Assembly: GCA_937928545.1 (NCBI GenBank) | Contig: CALGJQ010000013.1 | Location: 1-64,000 of the forward strand | Reading direction: 5' to 3' | Source: an uncultured Verrucomicrobiales bacterium | GTDB taxonomy: Bacteria; Verrucomicrobiota; Verrucomicrobiia; Verrucomicrobiales; Akkermansiaceae | DNA length: 64,000 nucleotides | In this document: positions 44,384 through 53,550 of the stretch, piece after piece | Position numbering within the stretch: the stretch's first letter is position 1 | Layout: the number at the start of each line of letters is the position of its first letter | Notes under the pieces: generated by a model | The model's database searches: none | The model's input: only the letters and a program-made list of their open reading frames with translations | What the model was told of the DNA's origin: nothing | Translations under genes and position numbers: made by a program

Positions 44384-45652
44384 ATGAAAAAAAGCATCCT
44401 TTCTTGCTCGTTGTCATTGAGCTTTCTCAGTCTGCCCCTCCAAGCACAGTGGTCGAGTTGGCGAGGACCTGACGGGAGTGGATCAGTGAAAGAAGGGGCT
44501 GTGCCGATGGAATTTGATGCGGAGGGAAAGGGGGTTGCTTGGAAAGCGGCTCTTCCTGGGCGAGGATGTTCGACTCCTATTGTCTCTAGAGGGCTCTTGT
44601 TTTTGACGGCTCCGATTGAGGGGAAGGACTCGATTTTGGCTTTCGATTTGGAAGGGAAAGAAAAGTGGCGACAGAGCTTTGATAAGGAGACTCCGGGGCG
44701 CGGGCAGAAGGTCGGAAGTGGGGCGAACTCTTCTGCGGTGAGCGATGGGGAGACCGTGGTGGCATATTTTAAATCCGGGCTGGTGGCCGCTTGCTCAAGC
44801 GATGGGAAAAAATTGTGGGATAAAAATCTGCAGAAGGAGTATGGGAAGGATACCTTGTGGTGGGATCAGGGAACCTCGCCAGTGTTGTTTGAGAAGAACG
44901 TGATCATTGCGGTGATGCAGACAGAGGGGAATTCCTATCTCGTTTCCTTGGATTTGGAGAGTGGTAACGAGGTTTGGAAGACGGAGCGGAAATTCGAGAC
45001 GGCGAAGGAGTCGGGTGATAGTTATACCACGCCACATTTGATAAGCGTCGATGGAGTTGTGAACGTGGTCAGCTTTGGGGCAGATCACATTACGGGGCAT
45101 GATGCCAAGACGGGGAAGCTTCTTTGGAGTTCGGGAGGAATTAATCCGGAGGTCGAGGGGATGTGGCGGACGATTGCCTCATCGGTGGTGGTTGATGGGA
45201 TCGTTGTGGTTCCGCACGGGAGAGGGAAATACTTGATGGCAATCAAGGCTGGAGGGAAAGGTGACGTTACCGAGACCAATGTTCTTTGGAGGAAAGAAAT
45301 GGTGAATACCGATGCCGCAAGCCCTGTCGTGAGCGATGGGAAAGTGATCATCTTGACCGATCGCGGGAAAGAGCGGGGAAAGATTTTATGTGTGAAGGCG
45401 GAGACTGGGGAGCTTCTTTGGGAAGGGAAGTTACCAAAGTCAGCAAAGACCTTCTACTCTTCTCCAATTTTGGTGGGAGATACCTTATGTTGTCCGCGTG
45501 AAGACGGGGTGGTCCTGATGGCCAAGATTTCCGAGAAAGGTTTGGGCGAGGTGAAGGAGTGTAAGTTAGGACAATCTTTTATTGCCTCGCCCATCTACGT
45601 GGATGGAAAGCTGATTCTTCGGGGGGATGATTTCCTCTGGTGCTTGAAGTGA
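44384..45652 (+). CDS. Secreted PQQ-like beta-propeller repeat protein (paralogue of 5552-6787)
   Basis: 422 residues from ATG at 44384 (MKKSILSCSLSLSFLSLPLQAQ, signal peptide), then WSSWRGPDGSGS, the family-opening W-x-x-W-R-G-P motif. Blade motifs include AFDLEGKEKWRQ, SLDLESGNEVWKT, GHDAKTGKLLWS and CVKAETGELLWEG. Same family as the gene at 5552. It runs convergent to dxs, with one base between the two stops. An upstream in-frame start at 44303 would displace the signal peptide. Confidence 0.9.
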   Translation: MKKSILSCSLSLSFLSLPLQAQWSSWRGPDGSGSVKEGAVPMEFDAEGKGVAWKAALPGRGCSTPIVSRGLLFLTAPIEGKDSILAFDLEGKEKWRQSFDKETPGRGQKVGSGANSSAVSDGETVVAYFKSGLVAACSSDGKKLWDKNLQKEYGKDTLWWDQGTSPVLFEKNVIIAVMQTEGNSYLVSLDLESGNEVWKTERKFETAKESGDSYTTPHLISVDGVVNVVSFGADHITGHDAKTGKLLWSSGGINPEVEGMWRTIASSVVVDGIVVVPHGRGKYLMAIKAGGKGDVTETNVLWRKEMVNTDAASPVVSDGKVIILTDRGKERGKILCVKAETGELLWEGKLPKSAKTFYSSPILVGDTLCCPREDGVVLMAKISEKGLGEVKECKLGQSFIASPIYVDGKLILRGDDFLWCLK

Positions 45653-45653
45653 A

Positions 45654-47534
45654 TTACTTCGCGCTCAGGTGCGGGAGGATTTTGTCCACCGCATTGGCCG
45701 AGGTGATTCCGTGTTTTTCGCGGAGAATCTCGGGCTTTCCGTGCTCGACGAATTCGTCTGGCCAGCCGATGCGTTCGACGGGAGTATCGATGACTGCGTC
45801 GTGAAGGAGTTCGATGATGGAGAGTCCGAATCCGTTGAAGAGGACGTGGTCCTCGAAGGTGCAGACCACAGTGGCTTTAGACGAATGTTCGGTGATGGTG
45901 CGAGCATCGAGCGGCTTGATCCAGCGAGGGTTGATGAGGGTGACGCTGTAGCCTTTTGATTCCAGAGCTTCCTTAGTTTCCAGAGCAAGCTCCATCATGG
46001 TGCCAAGAGGGATGAGGCAGACGTCGGTGCCTTCTTGGAGGACTTCAGCTTCTCCAATTGTGAGGAGTTGTGGTTTTTCCTTAATCGTGGTTCCGGGGCC
46101 ATTTCCACGAGGATAACGGATAGCGATCGGGCCTTCTTCGTAGTTGGCCATGGTCCAAAGCATGTCGATGAATTCATCTTCATCTTTGGGTTGCATGTGA
46201 ACGAGGCCGGGAACGTGGCGGAGGTAGCCAATGTCGAAAAGCCCGTGGTGGGTGGGTCCGTCATCGCCAGAGAGTCCACCGCGATCCATGCAAAGTCGCA
46301 CGGGGAGGCTTTGTAAGGCCATGTCATGAATGATCATGTCATAGGCGCGTTGCATGAAGGTGGAATAAATTGCGAGGAAGGGTTTGAGGCCTTCGGAGGC
46401 ATGGCCGCAGGCGAAGAGGGCGGCGTGTTCTTCTGCGATTCCGACATCAAAGTAGCGCTCGGGGAGTTCTTCTTTGAAGGTTTCTAATTTGGTGCCGCCA
46501 GGCATGGCCGCAGTGATGGCGGTGATTGATTTGTCCTCTTTAGCGAAGTCAGTGACGGCGCGGCCGAAGAGTTCGGAAAAGGTGGGGGCTCCAGCGGCGG
46601 TAGAACCGTCTTCGACATTGTAGGGTCCGAGTCCGTGGAATTTTCCAGGCTTGTCGAGGGCGGGTTGGTAGCCGCGACCTTTTTCGGTGATGATGTGCAG
46701 GATGACAGGCTCGTCTTTTTCTTTGAGGTGCTCAAGGCTTTTGATGACGGACGGGAGATCGTGTCCATCGATCGGCCCATAGTAGCGGAGGCCAAATTTC
46801 TCGAAGAGAACATTTGGGAGAAGCATGTTCTTGGCATTTCGCTCAACTTTGTGAACGAACTTGCGAGCACCGGGTCCGGCGACTTTTTCGACAATTTCGG
46901 CGGCCCGCTCACGGATGCCATTGTAGGCGGGGTGGGTTTGGAGGGTGTTGAAATACTTGGCAAGGGCTCCGACGTTTTTGTCAATGGACCATTCGTTGTC
47001 GTTCAGGACGATGATGCAGCGCTTGGTTGTTTCGGCGATGTTGTTGAGCGCTTCCAAAGTGGGGCCACAGGTAAAGGCGGCATCTCCGGCGACGGCGACG
47101 ACGTGGTTGTCTTCGCCTTTGAGGTCTCGGCCTGAGCACATGCCTAAGGCTGCCGAAACGGCTGTGCCTGCGTGACCTGCTCCGTAGCAGTCATGTTCAG
47201 ATTCGGTTCGGAGCAGGAAGCCATTGAGACCTTCATACTGGCGGATGGTGCCGATTTCCTTTGCCCGTCCGGTGAGCATCTTATGGACGTATCCTTGGTG
47301 GGATACATCGAAGAGGAATTTGTCTTTCGGGGAATCGAAGACGCGATGCATCGCAATACTCAATTCGACGACACCGAGGTTAGGGCCGAGGTGACCACCG
47401 GTATTCGAAAGAGAGGTGATCAGAGTTTCACGAATCTCTTCGGCGAGAGCCGGGAGGTCCTCGTTTGCAATTTTTTGGAGATCGGAGGGTCCTTGAATTT
47501 GGTCAAGGAAAGGAGTTTTAGAGGAGTCGGACAT
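45654..47534 (-). CDS. dxs: 1-deoxy-D-xylulose-5-phosphate synthase
   Basis: 626 residues from MSDSSKTPFLDQI (CAT 47532-47534). Dxs condenses pyruvate and glyceraldehyde 3-phosphate with thiamine diphosphate, the first step of the MEP isoprenoid pathway. Seen are TGGHLGPNLGVVELSIAMHR, FDVSHQGYVHKMLTGR, the ThDP motif AGDAAFTCGPTLEALNN (GDA instead of the usual GDG) with VLNDNEWSID, the transketolase middle part FFDVGIAEEHAALFA (here RYFDVGIAEEHAAL), and MDRGGLSGDDGPTHHGLFDIGYL. Complete length for the family. The start lies inside the end of xseB (17-base overlap), a coupling found in many bacteria. Confidence 0.96.
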   Translation of the reverse strand: MSDSSKTPFLDQIQGPSDLQKIANEDLPALAEEIRETLITSLSNTGGHLGPNLGVVELSIAMHRVFDSPKDKFLFDVSHQGYVHKMLTGRAKEIGTIRQYEGLNGFLLRTESEHDCYGAGHAGTAVSAALGMCSGRDLKGEDNHVVAVAGDAAFTCGPTLEALNNIAETTKRCIIVLNDNEWSIDKNVGALAKYFNTLQTHPAYNGIRERAAEIVEKVAGPGARKFVHKVERNAKNMLLPNVLFEKFGLRYYGPIDGHDLPSVIKSLEHLKEKDEPVILHIITEKGRGYQPALDKPGKFHGLGPYNVEDGSTAAGAPTFSELFGRAVTDFAKEDKSITAITAAMPGGTKLETFKEELPERYFDVGIAEEHAALFACGHASEGLKPFLAIYSTFMQRAYDMIIHDMALQSLPVRLCMDRGGLSGDDGPTHHGLFDIGYLRHVPGLVHMQPKDEDEFIDMLWTMANYEEGPIAIRYPRGNGPGTTIKEKPQLLTIGEAEVLQEGTDVCLIPLGTMMELALETKEALESKGYSVTLINPRWIKPLDARTITEHSSKATVVCTFEDHVLFNGFGLSIIELLHDAVIDTPVERIGWPDEFVEHGKPEILREKHGITSANAVDKILPHLSAK

Positions 47535-47817
47535 CGTCGTCGTTAGAAGGCTCGTCTTCTGAGGATGAATCTTCGGATTCATCGCTGAGTGAATTGGCCT
47601 GAAATTTTGCTTCGACAATGTCGAGGCGTTTGCGTGCTGATTTGAGAGAGTTTTGGCAGAAGCTGAGAAGGTCTTGTCCTCGCTCGAAATCATCAAGGAG
47701 TTTTGCAAGAGAAGTGGGCTCTTGTTCGAGGATTTTGATGATTTCTTCCAATTCATCAGCCGCTTCCTCAAACGATTCGGCAGCTGGTGAAGGGGGAGAC
47801 TTTTTCTTAGAAGGCAT
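47518..47817 (-). CDS. xseB: Exodeoxyribonuclease VII small subunit
   Basis: 99 residues. SFEEAADELEEIIKILEQEPTSLAKLLDDFERGQDLLSFCQ followed by LKSARKRLDIVE is the XseB signature: a helical hairpin that binds XseA. The C-terminus has an acidic, Ser-rich extension (about 77-99). XseA is not in this window. The stop overlaps the start of dxs; the GT-C-like gene ends 15 bases upstream. Confidence 0.92.
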   Translation of the reverse strand: MPSKKKSPPSPAAESFEEAADELEEIIKILEQEPTSLAKLLDDFERGQDLLSFCQNSLKSARKRLDIVEAKFQANSLSDESEDSSSEDEPSNDDDVRLL

Positions 47818-47832
47818 GGAGGAGGCGAGATC

Positions 47833-49653
47833 TTACTGCTGGATCAATGGCTTTTTGGAATAATAGATGACGCGCATCGGAAAGAGATGACGACTTTCTG
47901 GGTAATCGGCCATGACTTTTCGAAGAATTGGAGTTCTCATCCTCAAGCCTCCTTGCCCAATTTGGCCCTCGGTGACACCCAGAGCTGCCCCATCTAGCAT
48001 CAGTGCGGCAAATTCTTCGCCTGTTCCAAAAGGGGCGGCTGAGTAAAGAGGGTTATTTTCGAATGAGGTTGGAGTGATTAAAATTCCAGCGGTTTCGAGT
48101 TTTTGATCTTTGGCGAGCTGTTCTAAGGCTTCGAATTCTTCGACTTTTCGCGGGAGCCAAATTGAGGTTCGGTCGGCATACCATGCGACTGCCCAAGGTT
48201 GGTCTGAGAAAATGATTTCTTTGTCAGTGGTCGCATCATGGAGGGTTCTGCTGAGGAGCGGCGGCCAGTAGGGTGGCCAAACTGGGCGCTGGTTATCGAT
48301 GGCCAAGCTAATTTGAATCGCTTTTGGAATGGTTAACATCAGGGGACCAGCACTGATAATGATGACGATCACAAAATGCCCGTAGCGCATGAAGGCACTG
48401 CCTGCAGGAAGATCGATACGGCTCCAGAGAATTGAGAGGAAGGCTAGACCATAGGCTGACATGATCGGAGCAAAAAGGATGTGAAGCTGGTTTGCGTCGG
48501 TAGCACTGTCGGAAAGACCAAAGAGGGCCATTCCAAGAGCACCCATCACCCACATGAGAAGAATGATCCATCTGAATTTTGCAATCGACTCTCTCTTGAA
48601 GGGGTGGATTAAGGCCAAGAAAAAGAGAGGGGCCGCAATGATTGCTCCTAGATTGTTGTAGAGCAAATTGGCCTGTCTTAGCATGTTCGACGAGGTGTTA
48701 ATGATGAGAGAATTCAGGTTGTGAAGGACTCGATAGGTTTCTTCGCTGGGGTCACTCGTCCGCATGATATTGCTTTCGGACTCAGTGAGGCCTCCGTAAA
48801 GAGTGAGGAATGCCGTTCCTCCGGGATTTCCAGTCCACTCCATGTTCTTGGCCATAAAGTATAGGCTAAGAATCAGGAGGATACCTAAGACTGATAGGCC
48901 AGCAAGTCCCTTAGGCCTGAAGAAGAAGGCCGCGTATATCACAAAGCCCAAGGTGATCCAAATGGTGAGCCAGTGAGAAAGCCCTAAAAGTGCGAGAAAA
49001 ATGGCGGCAATGATGATCGATCCCATCGCAACGCGATTTTCGATCGATGCCTCAAGTGCCCGGTAGATGAAAAAGAGAGCACATGAAAAGAGCATGAGCA
49101 TGAGCATCTGCGGAAGTCCTGTTTGGGTGAACTTCCACATGAGATCACTTAAGATCATGAGGATGGCGGTGACCCCCGCGATTTTCACATCAAAAATTCG
49201 CGATATCAGGAGGTAGTTGACACCAATCGCGATTAGAAAAAGGATGACCGCCACGGCCGATATGACCCGATCCAAGCGGTAGATGGTGCGAGAATCTTCC
49301 ACCATTTGAAATTTATCAAAGTCGCCGCCATCGACGGCTTTCAAGACCGCTCCATAAAGGAAAGGATTCAGTGGGGAATGGTAGGTGTCGTAGAAGGCAT
49401 CGAGTTCAAGATCGACGTTTTCGTTTTTTTGGGCCTGCCAGATCGCTGCGGGGCGAATGACTTTGGTGGTCGCGTTATTGCCTCGCGCAATTTCTCGCCC
49501 AATCTGGGCCTGTTCCATTCCTCGTGGCGTGGTTAGGCCTTTGAAGGTTAGGACGAGATAGAAAAAGACGAGGGCAAAAAGAAGAACGAAGAAAAGAAGG
49601 CGTCGGACGAGGACTGCGGTGTCCATCCCTCCTGATTTTTGGGGGCTACTCAT
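47833..49653 (-). CDS. Polytopic membrane protein, GT-C glycosyltransferase-like
   Basis: 606 residues with a basic start, TM1 (about 18-36) and then roughly ten further hydrophobic segments through residue 450, followed by a soluble C-terminal part of about 150 residues. The first loop holds GREIARGN and a DTYHSPLNPFLYGAVLKA stretch, at the place where GT-C enzymes have their catalytic acidic loop. This layout fits a lipid-linked-sugar transferase, but I see no diagnostic motif. It lies 9 bases after the NtrC-like regulator, so the three genes 47833-52231 may form one unit. Confidence 0.75.
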   Translation of the reverse strand: MSSPQKSGGMDTAVLVRRLLFFVLLFALVFFYLVLTFKGLTTPRGMEQAQIGREIARGNNATTKVIRPAAIWQAQKNENVDLELDAFYDTYHSPLNPFLYGAVLKAVDGGDFDKFQMVEDSRTIYRLDRVISAVAVILFLIAIGVNYLLISRIFDVKIAGVTAILMILSDLMWKFTQTGLPQMLMLMLFSCALFFIYRALEASIENRVAMGSIIIAAIFLALLGLSHWLTIWITLGFVIYAAFFFRPKGLAGLSVLGILLILSLYFMAKNMEWTGNPGGTAFLTLYGGLTESESNIMRTSDPSEETYRVLHNLNSLIINTSSNMLRQANLLYNNLGAIIAAPLFFLALIHPFKRESIAKFRWIILLMWVMGALGMALFGLSDSATDANQLHILFAPIMSAYGLAFLSILWSRIDLPAGSAFMRYGHFVIVIIISAGPLMLTIPKAIQISLAIDNQRPVWPPYWPPLLSRTLHDATTDKEIIFSDQPWAVAWYADRTSIWLPRKVEEFEALEQLAKDQKLETAGILITPTSFENNPLYSAAPFGTGEEFAALMLDGAALGVTEGQIGQGGLRMRTPILRKVMADYPESRHLFPMRVIYYSKKPLIQQ

Positions 49654-49662
49654 AGTTTTTGA

Positions 49663-51051
49663 TTAATCGATGGGCGGTATGTCTCGAAGTTTTCTTTGAA
49701 GGGTGCGTCGGCTAATTCCAAGGAGTTCTGCAGCTTTTGTCCGATTTTCATCAGTCTCGCGCAGAGCACGTTGAATCGCGCGTTGCTCAAGGGCATGCAA
49801 GTTGAATTCCTTCTCAGGGGCAAGGGTGTTTTTCTCTGATTGGCTCTCAAAGCGATGTCCACCACCGGCGATAAAGTCGGGAAGGTGCTGGATATCGAGA
49901 GTGTCTTGATTGGACATGACGACCGCATGCTCAATAGCAGTGCGGAGTTCACGGACATTACCGGGCCATTTGTAATCTAAAAGAAGCCCGATTGCTTCTT
50001 CGGTGAGCGGTTTTTCAGGGCGTTGATTTTCTTTCGCGAATTCGACCAGAAAAGAGTTTGCGAGGAGGACTATATCCTCTTTTCGCTGCCGAAGGGGTGG
50101 CATTTCGATTCCGAGGACGTTGAGGCGGAAGTAGAGGTCTTCGCGGAAAGTCCCTTCTTTGACCATTTCGGCAAGCTTTCGGTTGGTCGCGGCGATGACA
50201 CGGACGTCGATTTTGACGGGGACGTTTGAGCCGACGCGCTCGATGGTTCGCTCGGAAAGGGCACGGAGGAGCTTGACTTGGGTTTGGGAGTCGATTTCGC
50301 CGATTTCATCGAGAAAAAGGGTCCCGCCGTGGGCTTGTTCAAAGCGGCCGACTCGTCGCTGGGAAGCTCCAGTGAATGAGCCTTTTTCGTGGCCGAAGAG
50401 TTCGCTTTCGAGAAGTTGAGACGAGAGGGCGGCGCAGTTTACCGCCACGAATTTTTCGCCCGGCCGACCGGAGAGGTCGTGCAAAGTGTGAGCGACGACT
50501 TCTTTACCGGTTCCTGATTCACCTTCAATGAGCACGGTGGCGCGGGTGGGTGCGATTTGTTCGATTTTCGAGGCGACCTTCGCCATCTGCGGTGAGCTGC
50601 CAATGAGTCGTGCCAAGCCGTATGAGGCCTTCGCTTTACTTTCTTTTAAGGTCTCGTTTTCTGCGACGAGCTTGACGTTTTCTTTTTCGAGCGAGCGGCT
50701 GCGGACGGCGCGTTTTAGGAGCAGTTCTACCTCGTCGAGATTGAGAGGCTTGGTGACAAAGTGCCAGGCGCCACGGCGCATCGCCTCGACGGCGGTATCG
50801 ACTGATCCGTAAGCGGTCATCATGAGCGCAACCGGTGGGTTGGGGAGGGCGAGGGCGGCATCGAGAACTTCCATGCCGGAGTCTCCGCCGAGTCGGAGGT
50901 CGGTGAGGAGGAGGTCGACGTCCTCGGACTTGAGGACTTGAGTGGCTTGTTTTAAATCGGCGGCGAGGTAGCAGTCGAAGCTGTCTTCCAAAGCCATGCG
51001 GAGAGCATCGCGGGTTGGTTTTTCGTCGTCGACGATGAGGAGAGTTTTCAC
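49663..51051 (-). CDS. Sigma-54-dependent response regulator (NtrC family)
   Basis: 462 residues. Receiver (1-120) with VDDE, Asp in LLTDLRLGG and Lys in VTKPLN. The AAA+ domain has Walker A GESGTGKE (about 175), the sigma-54 contact loop as G-S-F-T-G-A (KGSFTGASQ, a usual Ser variant of GAFTGA), Walker B GGTLFLDEIGE and R-finger region. The Fis-type HTH at the end reads RTKAAELLGISRRTLQRKLR. It activates sigma-54 promoters when phosphorylated. Its kinase lies 13 bases upstream. A similar NtrBC-like pair regulates PEP-CTERM genes in some bacteria, and two such genes lie 1.3 kb away, but a link is only a guess. Confidence 0.94.
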   Translation of the reverse strand: MKTLLIVDDEKPTRDALRMALEDSFDCYLAADLKQATQVLKSEDVDLLLTDLRLGGDSGMEVLDAALALPNPPVALMMTAYGSVDTAVEAMRRGAWHFVTKPLNLDEVELLLKRAVRSRSLEKENVKLVAENETLKESKAKASYGLARLIGSSPQMAKVASKIEQIAPTRATVLIEGESGTGKEVVAHTLHDLSGRPGEKFVAVNCAALSSQLLESELFGHEKGSFTGASQRRVGRFEQAHGGTLFLDEIGEIDSQTQVKLLRALSERTIERVGSNVPVKIDVRVIAATNRKLAEMVKEGTFREDLYFRLNVLGIEMPPLRQRKEDIVLLANSFLVEFAKENQRPEKPLTEEAIGLLLDYKWPGNVRELRTAIEHAVVMSNQDTLDIQHLPDFIAGGGHRFESQSEKNTLAPEKEFNLHALEQRAIQRALRETDENRTKAAELLGISRRTLQRKLRDIPPID

Positions 51052-51064
51052 GGGATGGAGATTT

Positions 51065-52231
51065 CTAAACTTCGATCGGGGGGCGGTCTTCTAGCATGCG
51101 GACTCGCTTGTCAGTCCTCGGGAAATAGAGGGTGACAGTCGTTCCGGCTCCTTCTTCGCTTTCGACCTCTAATTCGCCGCCATGTTCACGTAAAATTCGA
51201 CGTACGATGAGCATTCCTAAGCCTGTTCCATCGGCTTTGGTGGTTTGGAAGGGCTCGAACATGGATCCCATGGTTTCGGGCGAGATTCCGGAGCCATTGT
51301 CTGAGATCGCCAAGGTCACCTCGTAGTCGGTGACGCTTGTTTGAATGAGGATTGAGCCATCGGGAGTGTTGACTGCTTGGTAGGCGTTGCGAACGACGTT
51401 GTAGAGGGCTTGCTTGATTTGGGTGGGGTCGAGATCTAAGGATGGGAGGTCAGGGGACAGGTCGAGTTTGACTTGGATTTCGCGGCTTTGAATTTCAGGG
51501 CTGAGAGCATCGAGACTCTCTTCTAAGAGCTCGTGGAGTTTTGTGGGGACGCGCTCGGGCTTGGTGGGTCGCATCGCTTGCAGGAACTGCTTGAGGATGG
51601 TGTCGAGTCGGCCGATTTCGGTTTGAGCGGTTCCAAGATGTTCAGCAAGGGGTTTGCGATCTCCTTCGGGGAGGTCGCGGATTTTGCGTTCGAGAAGTTG
51701 GAGGTGTAGCGAGAGGGAGTTGAGAGGGTTTCCGATTTCATGAGCCACTCCGGCCGCGAGGAGGGTGAGGGCATTGAGCTTTTCGGACTCCATTTCCTTT
51801 TCGGCTTCGCGGCGGGAACGAGTGACATCGCGGACGAGCATGACGTGCCCTAAGTCGGCTTCATCTTCTTCGGCAACAGGGGAGAGGTAGAAGTTGAGGT
51901 AGCGGTTTTCGGGATAGAAAATTTCGAGGTCGCGGCTGACCGTGGTGCGATTGGATTGCATGAGAGCCGACCAATCGACTCCCCGGACGACTTCGGTGAG
52001 AGGCTTGCCTTGAGCTTCCTCCGGAGTGGTTCCGAAGAAGCGGCAGCCGGCATGATTGATGAAGCTGATGCCACCTGAGGCATCGAGGAGAAGGACCCCT
52101 TCTTGGAGGGCTTCAAAGACCTTTTGGAGAAAGCCCTTTTCTCGCACGAGGCGCGAGAGCAAGGCCTGCACTTCTTCCGGCTCGATTTGATCGAGGCGGG
52201 AAAGGATTTTCTCTAAAACGGCGGACTTCAA
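51065..52231 (-). CDS. PAS sensor histidine kinase, NtrB-like, cytoplasmic
   Basis: 388 residues with no TM segment. An N-terminal helical stretch (1-30), a PAS domain (about 35-140: VFEALQEGVLLLDASGGISFINHAG), then H-box TLLAAGVAHEIGNPLNSLSLHL with its His, an N-box ALYNVVRNAYQAVNTP and G-boxes ISDNGSGISPETM and ADGTGLGMLIVRRI. It is the partner of the sigma-54 regulator downstream (13-base gap). The H-E-I-G-N-P-L-N form is typical of NtrB/ZraS-type kinases. Confidence 0.93.
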   Translation of the reverse strand: MKSAVLEKILSRLDQIEPEEVQALLSRLVREKGFLQKVFEALQEGVLLLDASGGISFINHAGCRFFGTTPEEAQGKPLTEVVRGVDWSALMQSNRTTVSRDLEIFYPENRYLNFYLSPVAEEDEADLGHVMLVRDVTRSRREAEKEMESEKLNALTLLAAGVAHEIGNPLNSLSLHLQLLERKIRDLPEGDRKPLAEHLGTAQTEIGRLDTILKQFLQAMRPTKPERVPTKLHELLEESLDALSPEIQSREIQVKLDLSPDLPSLDLDPTQIKQALYNVVRNAYQAVNTPDGSILIQTSVTDYEVTLAISDNGSGISPETMGSMFEPFQTTKADGTGLGMLIVRRILREHGGELEVESEEGAGTTVTLYFPRTDKRVRMLEDRPPIEV

Positions 52232-52284
52232 AGCTGCGACAGGTTGGCACAGTGAAGGGGAGCTTGCAACCCATGGCTTTGCTT

Positions 52285-52311
52285 GCCAACGGGGACGTTG
52301 GCGTTCCCAGT
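52285..52311. repeat. Dispersed palindrome GCCAACG-GGGA-CGTTGGC
   Basis: Perfect 7-bp inverted repeat at 52285-52302 followed by GTTCCCAG, in the spacer between the kinase start and the DMP19-like stop. It belongs to the same class of short GC-rich intergenic palindromes as other spacers of this window. Confidence 0.55.
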
Positions 52312-52710
52312 TTACTCCATTTCCTCTTCGATGAAGTCGAGGACGAGGTCGATGAGGTCACTCATGCCCTCGGCGAGTTCTTCTTCGATGGTGGCGAGGT
52401 GCTTGGACTCGGTTTCGCTATAGTCGCCGCGGTCTTCGGGGCGGGTTTCGCACCAACGGCTGGCGTTGAGGGGATCGACAAGGGTACTGGCGCCGATGAG
52501 TTCGAAGGAGTTGATGATGCGTTGCTGATCGATCCCGCTTTGCCAAAATTCATGAAGGCAGTCTTCGCTTTGAAGGATGGGGACGGTCTCGTAGATATCT
52601 AGGAGGGCGCGTTCGGGACGAGTGAGAGCGCGTTCGGCGGCTTCGCCTTCAAGCTGATCGATGAGAGTTTCGACTTCGTCCGGCCATTCGATGATATCCT
52701 GTGAGAGCAT
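52312..52710 (-). CDS. Small acidic protein, DMP19/DUF4375-like
   Basis: 132 residues, strongly acidic, ending in a Glu-rich helix. The segment RALLDIYETVPILQSEDCLHEFW followed by SFELIGASTLVDPLNAS resembles the DMP19 (DUF4375) pattern of a helix, a W/F-containing loop and L-x-x-I-G-A. No catalytic residues are apparent. Function unknown. It is the first gene upstream of the kinase/regulator/GT-C series, 80 bases away. Confidence 0.65.
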   Translation of the reverse strand: MLSQDIIEWPDEVETLIDQLEGEAAERALTRPERALLDIYETVPILQSEDCLHEFWQSGIDQQRIINSFELIGASTLVDPLNASRWCETRPEDRGDYSETESKHLATIEEELAEGMSDLIDLVLDFIEEEME

Positions 52711-52849
52711 TGCGGGAGGGGATAGGATGCTGGGAGGGGCTTTGCCAAGCGAAACTCTTATTTTTGTTTTGGAAAAATGGGCGGAGCTTGCGAGCAGGAT
52801 GAGTGAGGGAGGTGGACTTTTGTGAAAATCTGGGCGAGCCTTCTCTTCA

Positions 52850-53197
52850 GTGAGTAAGATGAAGAAATGTCCCTATTGCGCGGAGGAGATTCAGGAGGAA
52901 GCGGTGAAGTGCCGCTACTGTAATGAGTTCTTGGATGAATCGATGAGGCCAGCAGTGGCAAGAAAGGATGAAGAGTTGCCCTTTTATTTTCGGACTTCCT
53001 TCATCGTGCTGCTGTTCTTGATCTTCCCCATTTTGGCGCTGCCTTCAATTTGGCTGCACCCGAAGTTGAACCTTGTTTTAAAGGTGGTGCTGACGGTGGT
53101 AGCGGTGGCGATTTGCTGGGCATCCTATATCGCGCTGCAAGGGTTGATGGGGCAGCTCGATGCGGCTACTGGAGTGTTGGATGATTTGGGGTATTGA
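52850..53197 (+). CDS. Zinc-ribbon membrane protein
   Basis: 115 residues (112 if the start is the third-codon-later ATG at 52859, MKKCPYC). A zinc ribbon C-P-Y-C ... C-R-Y-C spans residues about 7-24 (KCPYCAEEIQEEAVKCRYCNEFL), followed by two TM segments at about 48-68 and 75-98. Such small proteins are common but of unknown role. It ends right against the fur fragment. Confidence 0.82.
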   Translation: MSKMKKCPYCAEEIQEEAVKCRYCNEFLDESMRPAVARKDEELPFYFRTSFIVLLFLIFPILALPSIWLHPKLNLVLKVVLTVVAVAICWASYIALQGLMGQLDAATGVLDDLGY

Positions 53198-53204
53198 TTA
53201 CCCC

Positions 53205-53405
53205 GCTGCGCACTTGGGGCAGCGGCCGAAGAATTCGAGCTCGTGGTAGAGATCGACGAAGCCGGTTTCTTGGCGGATTTCTTCTTCGAGTTTGTGGACC
53301 GGGCAAGGGGCGTCGATCGGTTCGATGCTTCCGACGGTTGGTGCAGATGAGGTAGTCGCGATTTCAACCGAGGATAAGAGGTGAAGAAGGCGGCGCGTTC
53401 GTGAA
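53205..53405 (-). pseudogene. Decayed duplicate of the 3' part of the fur-family gene at 55464-55889
   Basis: Bases 53208-53340 are almost identical to 55471-55603, and weaker similarity continues to about 53403. The matching peptide is SIEPIDAPCPVHKLEEEIRQ and onward to FFGRCPKCA. In the fragment the CTDC zinc motif is lost (TVGSIEP instead of TDCGSIEP), a one-base indel changes frame so that the upstream LHERAAFFTS piece is in another frame, and the DNA-binding half is absent. An apparent open frame 53198-53485 is therefore a remnant. It lies in the same orientation as the intact gene, forming a direct repeat around the two PEP-CTERM genes. Confidence 0.85.
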
Positions 53406-53550
53406 GACACAAATTGGGAGAGAATACCCCTTTGTTTCGTTTTTCGATCTGGATGCAGTCTCCCAATATGTGGTCCAAATTGCAATTTGGTTAAGAAACC
53501 AGTAAAATATGTTTGACTGTATTAATCGGATTTCTTAAGTATCCACCGTT
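53406..53550. promoter_or_regulatory. A/T-rich leader upstream of the first PEP-CTERM gene
   Basis: Spacer of 145 bases. A TTGACT at 53513-53518 with a weak TAAGTA 17 bases later could be a sigma-70 promoter, but the leader would be very short. GTAAAATATGTTTGAC at 53502-53517 is a rough inverted repeat. No further feature was seen. Confidence 0.3.

Noticed and set aside
47535-47771. Extended start of dxs to 47771
   Set aside because: The region is xseB in another frame; dxs homology begins at 47534.
53198-53485. Intact 95-codon frame on the minus strand
   Set aside because: Its 3' half is the copied fur end and its 5' half is unrelated, with the zinc motif lost; it is a pseudogene fragment.
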